Below, piece after piece: positions 62,438 through 64,000 of a stretch of DNA of 64,000 nt (within the stretch, counting starts at the first letter, position 1; each line of letters starts with the position of its first letter). Under the pieces are notes generated by a model. The model had not been told where the DNA came from. It worked only from the letters and a program-made list of their open reading frames with translations, and made no database searches. Source of the stretch: Fischerella thermalis PCC 7521 (GTDB lineage: Bacteria; Cyanobacteriota; Cyanobacteriia; Cyanobacteriales; Nostocaceae); assembly GCF_000317225.1 (NCBI RefSeq), contig NZ_AJLL01000061.1, positions 62,001 through 126,000 on the forward strand. Direction: 5' to 3'. Both the position numbers and the translations under genes were made by a program.

Positions 62438-62996
62438 TCCAAACTGAATTTGTTAATGTTTACTAGCCTTTGTTAACTAATATAACAACTATTTTAAGAA
62501 ATGCAACGTTTATAAATGTTTCTCCTATTACATTGACTTATGGTAAACATAGTTGTAATAACTTATCTCAAACTTTTAATCTCTAGTAAGGCATTGTGGC
62601 AATATATGCCGACAGAAGATTAGTAATTTGATTTTTCGATTTTTCGGCATTTACCAACGGCAGATAGTAACTGACACAAAACCGTGTAGAACAAATCAAA
62701 GTTGGAAGGCCTATTACCAAAGGCTGCGATTTCAGCAAGCTTAAGAGATGTATTGTTGTAAAGCTAAATATGCTTCGGTTCCATTATATCTTGTTTTTGA
62801 GAATCATTAGCAATTACTTGAAGGAAGACAAGAGAAATATTTGTATCAAGAATTTTGTGAAATGATATTAGACAGTGCGATCGCTGATTTGATTTTTACA
62901 ATAGCAACTACTAGACCCAAAAAATCTGAGTAAATCGAGGCGTAGTCGGACTAGCGCCTCTCAATCATATAGCGTAGCTAATCTGAAGTTTCAACA
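62438..62996. other. Intergenic region between hlip and the gyrA-type gene
   Basis: About 560 AT-rich bases. Its left part should hold the hlip promoter. I see no gene, RNA or large repeat. Confidence 0.5.
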
Positions 62997-64000
62997 TCAG
63001 CTGATTTCTGTTGCGACTTCGGCAACTGCGGTAATTTTTTCATCTCGGCTAAGTTGAACGATGCTCTCACCAGTAGTATCTTTAGCTGAATTTGTTACAG
63101 TATCTACTTGGAGACGCACCACTCGTTGATGATTAGTCACTAAAGCTACTTCAGATCCTGGCTTAGCCAATACCATTCCTGCTAAGTAATCAGTTTTACT
63201 AGCAAATTTGAAAGTTTGAGTACCAATATCACCCCGATTAGCCAGTCGCACAACACTAGTTGGCAGACGTTTGGCATATCCTAGTTGGGTTACTAGCAAA
63301 ATGTTTTCTTCAGTATCAAAGGTTGCGCCACCAATCATAGTTTCTTGTTGACGCAGGCGCATAGCCTGTAGACCCATCGCAGTACGACCCATAATAGGAA
63401 GTTGTTCGTCGTTTACTTTAAACCGTAACAATCGCCCACCAGAACTAGCGAGAATGATTTGTTGATTGGTAGTGACGAACTGAGTTAATAATAATTCGTC
63501 ATCGTCTTTGAGTTTCAAAATAGTAATGCCGCGACGCGTCAAATTAGTAAATTCTGTTAAAGATAGACGCTTGATCCTTCCCTGTTTAGTCAACAGAATC
63601 ATCTCGCCATTTTCTGGCTTTTCTGGGAGCAAAAAGCGACTGACAACAGCTTCAGAAGTTTCTTGAGCAGTATTAGTCAACAAGGTGATTAATGGTGTCC
63701 CCCGTGGCGATCGCCCAGTAGTCGGAGGAATGTCGCCCACCTTCACCGGATAAACCTTACCACCGCTAGTCAGTACCAGCAAATCTTTATCTGTATCAGT
63801 CAAGGTTGTTTGCATGACAAAATCATTATCAGCCAAACCGTTATCAACCTTCGGCTTTTTGCCATTCACCTGAAGGCGACGCACATATCCCCGTTGTGTC
63901 AATTCTAAAGTAACTTCTTCTGGAGGGGACTTTGGTTTAAAACTTGTAGATAAAGATTTGGAATTGTCCTCTGTACCTCTTCGTGTCAGAGACTCTTTGC
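62997..64000 (-). CDS. DNA gyrase / topoisomerase IV subunit A, C-terminal beta-pinwheel (5' part outside window)
   Basis: The reading frame is open to the window end; the TTG at 63902 is internal, since the upstream codons read SFKPKSPPEEVTLELTQRGY. The visible ~334 residues are the C-terminal DNA-wrapping beta-pinwheel, with blades repeating LVLTSGGKVYPVKVG, ILLTKQGRIKRLSL, IILASSGGRLLRFKV and LLVTQLGYAKRLP. The breakage-reunion domain is out of sight. Cyanobacteria often have two such genes (GyrA and a ParC/GyrA paralogue); which one this is cannot be told here. There is no acidic C-terminal tail. Confidence 0.85.
   Translation of the reverse strand, partial: KESLTRRGTEDNSKSLSTSFKPKSPPEEVTLELTQRGYVRRLQVNGKKPKVDNGLADNDFVMQTTLTDTDKDLLVLTSGGKVYPVKVGDIPPTTGRSPRGTPLITLLTNTAQETSEAVVSRFLLPEKPENGEMILLTKQGRIKRLSLTEFTNLTRRGITILKLKDDDELLLTQFVTTNQQIILASSGGRLLRFKVNDEQLPIMGRTAMGLQAMRLRQQETMIGGATFDTEENILLVTQLGYAKRLPTSVVRLANRGDIGTQTFKFASKTDYLAGMVLAKPGSEVALVTNHQRVVRLQVDTVTNSAKDTTGESIVQLSRDEKITAVAEVATEIS

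Overview
The window is a piece of chromosome from a filamentous, probably heterocyst-type (Nostocales) cyanobacterium. The evidence is: very frequent HIP1 octamers (GCGATCGC), heptameric short tandem repeats (STRR) between genes, three high-light-inducible proteins, cyanobacterial conserved families (DUF1400, DUF3038/DUF4335, DUF3326), a plant-type [2Fe-2S] ferredoxin, a ~390-residue primary sigma factor, phytochrome-type GAF kinases and remnants of a DevBCA-type exporter. The genus is an inference; no rRNA or tRNA gene was found.

Layout. 0-8 kb: 3' part of a TldD-type peptidase, a secreted DUF1400 alpha/beta hydrolase, a GH13 glucan-active enzyme, lpdA, trpC and a small conserved protein. 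8-20.3 kb: an accessory type I secretion block. Three genes on the minus strand encode a parvulin, a cNMP/C39-like ABC exporter and a peptidoglycan-binding HlyD adaptor. Facing them across an ~820-bp gap are three plus-strand candidate cargo genes: a beta-helix protein, a large glycosidase-like RTX protein and a CAP-domain protein with a decayed RTX tail. 20.4-30 kb: housekeeping and envelope genes (peptide ABC permease, apt, DUF3038/DUF4335 pair, FHA-PBP1A, a secreted Pro/Ser/Thr repeat protein, lspA, bioY). 30-31.3 kb: a decayed pst phosphate-transporter remnant among miniature repeats. 31.3-40.4 kb: a 1042-residue membrane protein with about seven copies of a ~77-residue unit, tandem Hlips, then a module of coiled-coil protein, OmpA-like transmembrane protein, Rab-like small GTPase and histidine kinase. 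40.7-54 kb: acnB, ferredoxin, DUF3326, CPBP protease, purN, sugar ABC permease, a four-repeat peptidoglycan-binding protein, a GAF histidine kinase with a possible bilin cysteine, glcD and a Uma2 protein. 54.2-55.7 kb: an intact TetR gene followed by a devB-devA deletion remnant. 55.9-64 kb: miaA, gyrB, a 1.8-kb gap with short ORFs, sigA, a third Hlip and the C-terminal part of a GyrA/ParC-type subunit running off the window.

The most interesting systems are (1) the envelope-spanning OmpA/small-GTPase/coiled-coil/kinase module and (2) the secretion block whose first two candidate cargos share an almost identical 5' leader and N-terminus joined to unrelated bodies. Repeats have also reshaped genes: both ends of the DUF1400 hydrolase gene and an internal stretch of miaA look repeat-derived, and two ABC-transporter operons (pst and dev) survive only as terminal fragments joined across an internal deletion.
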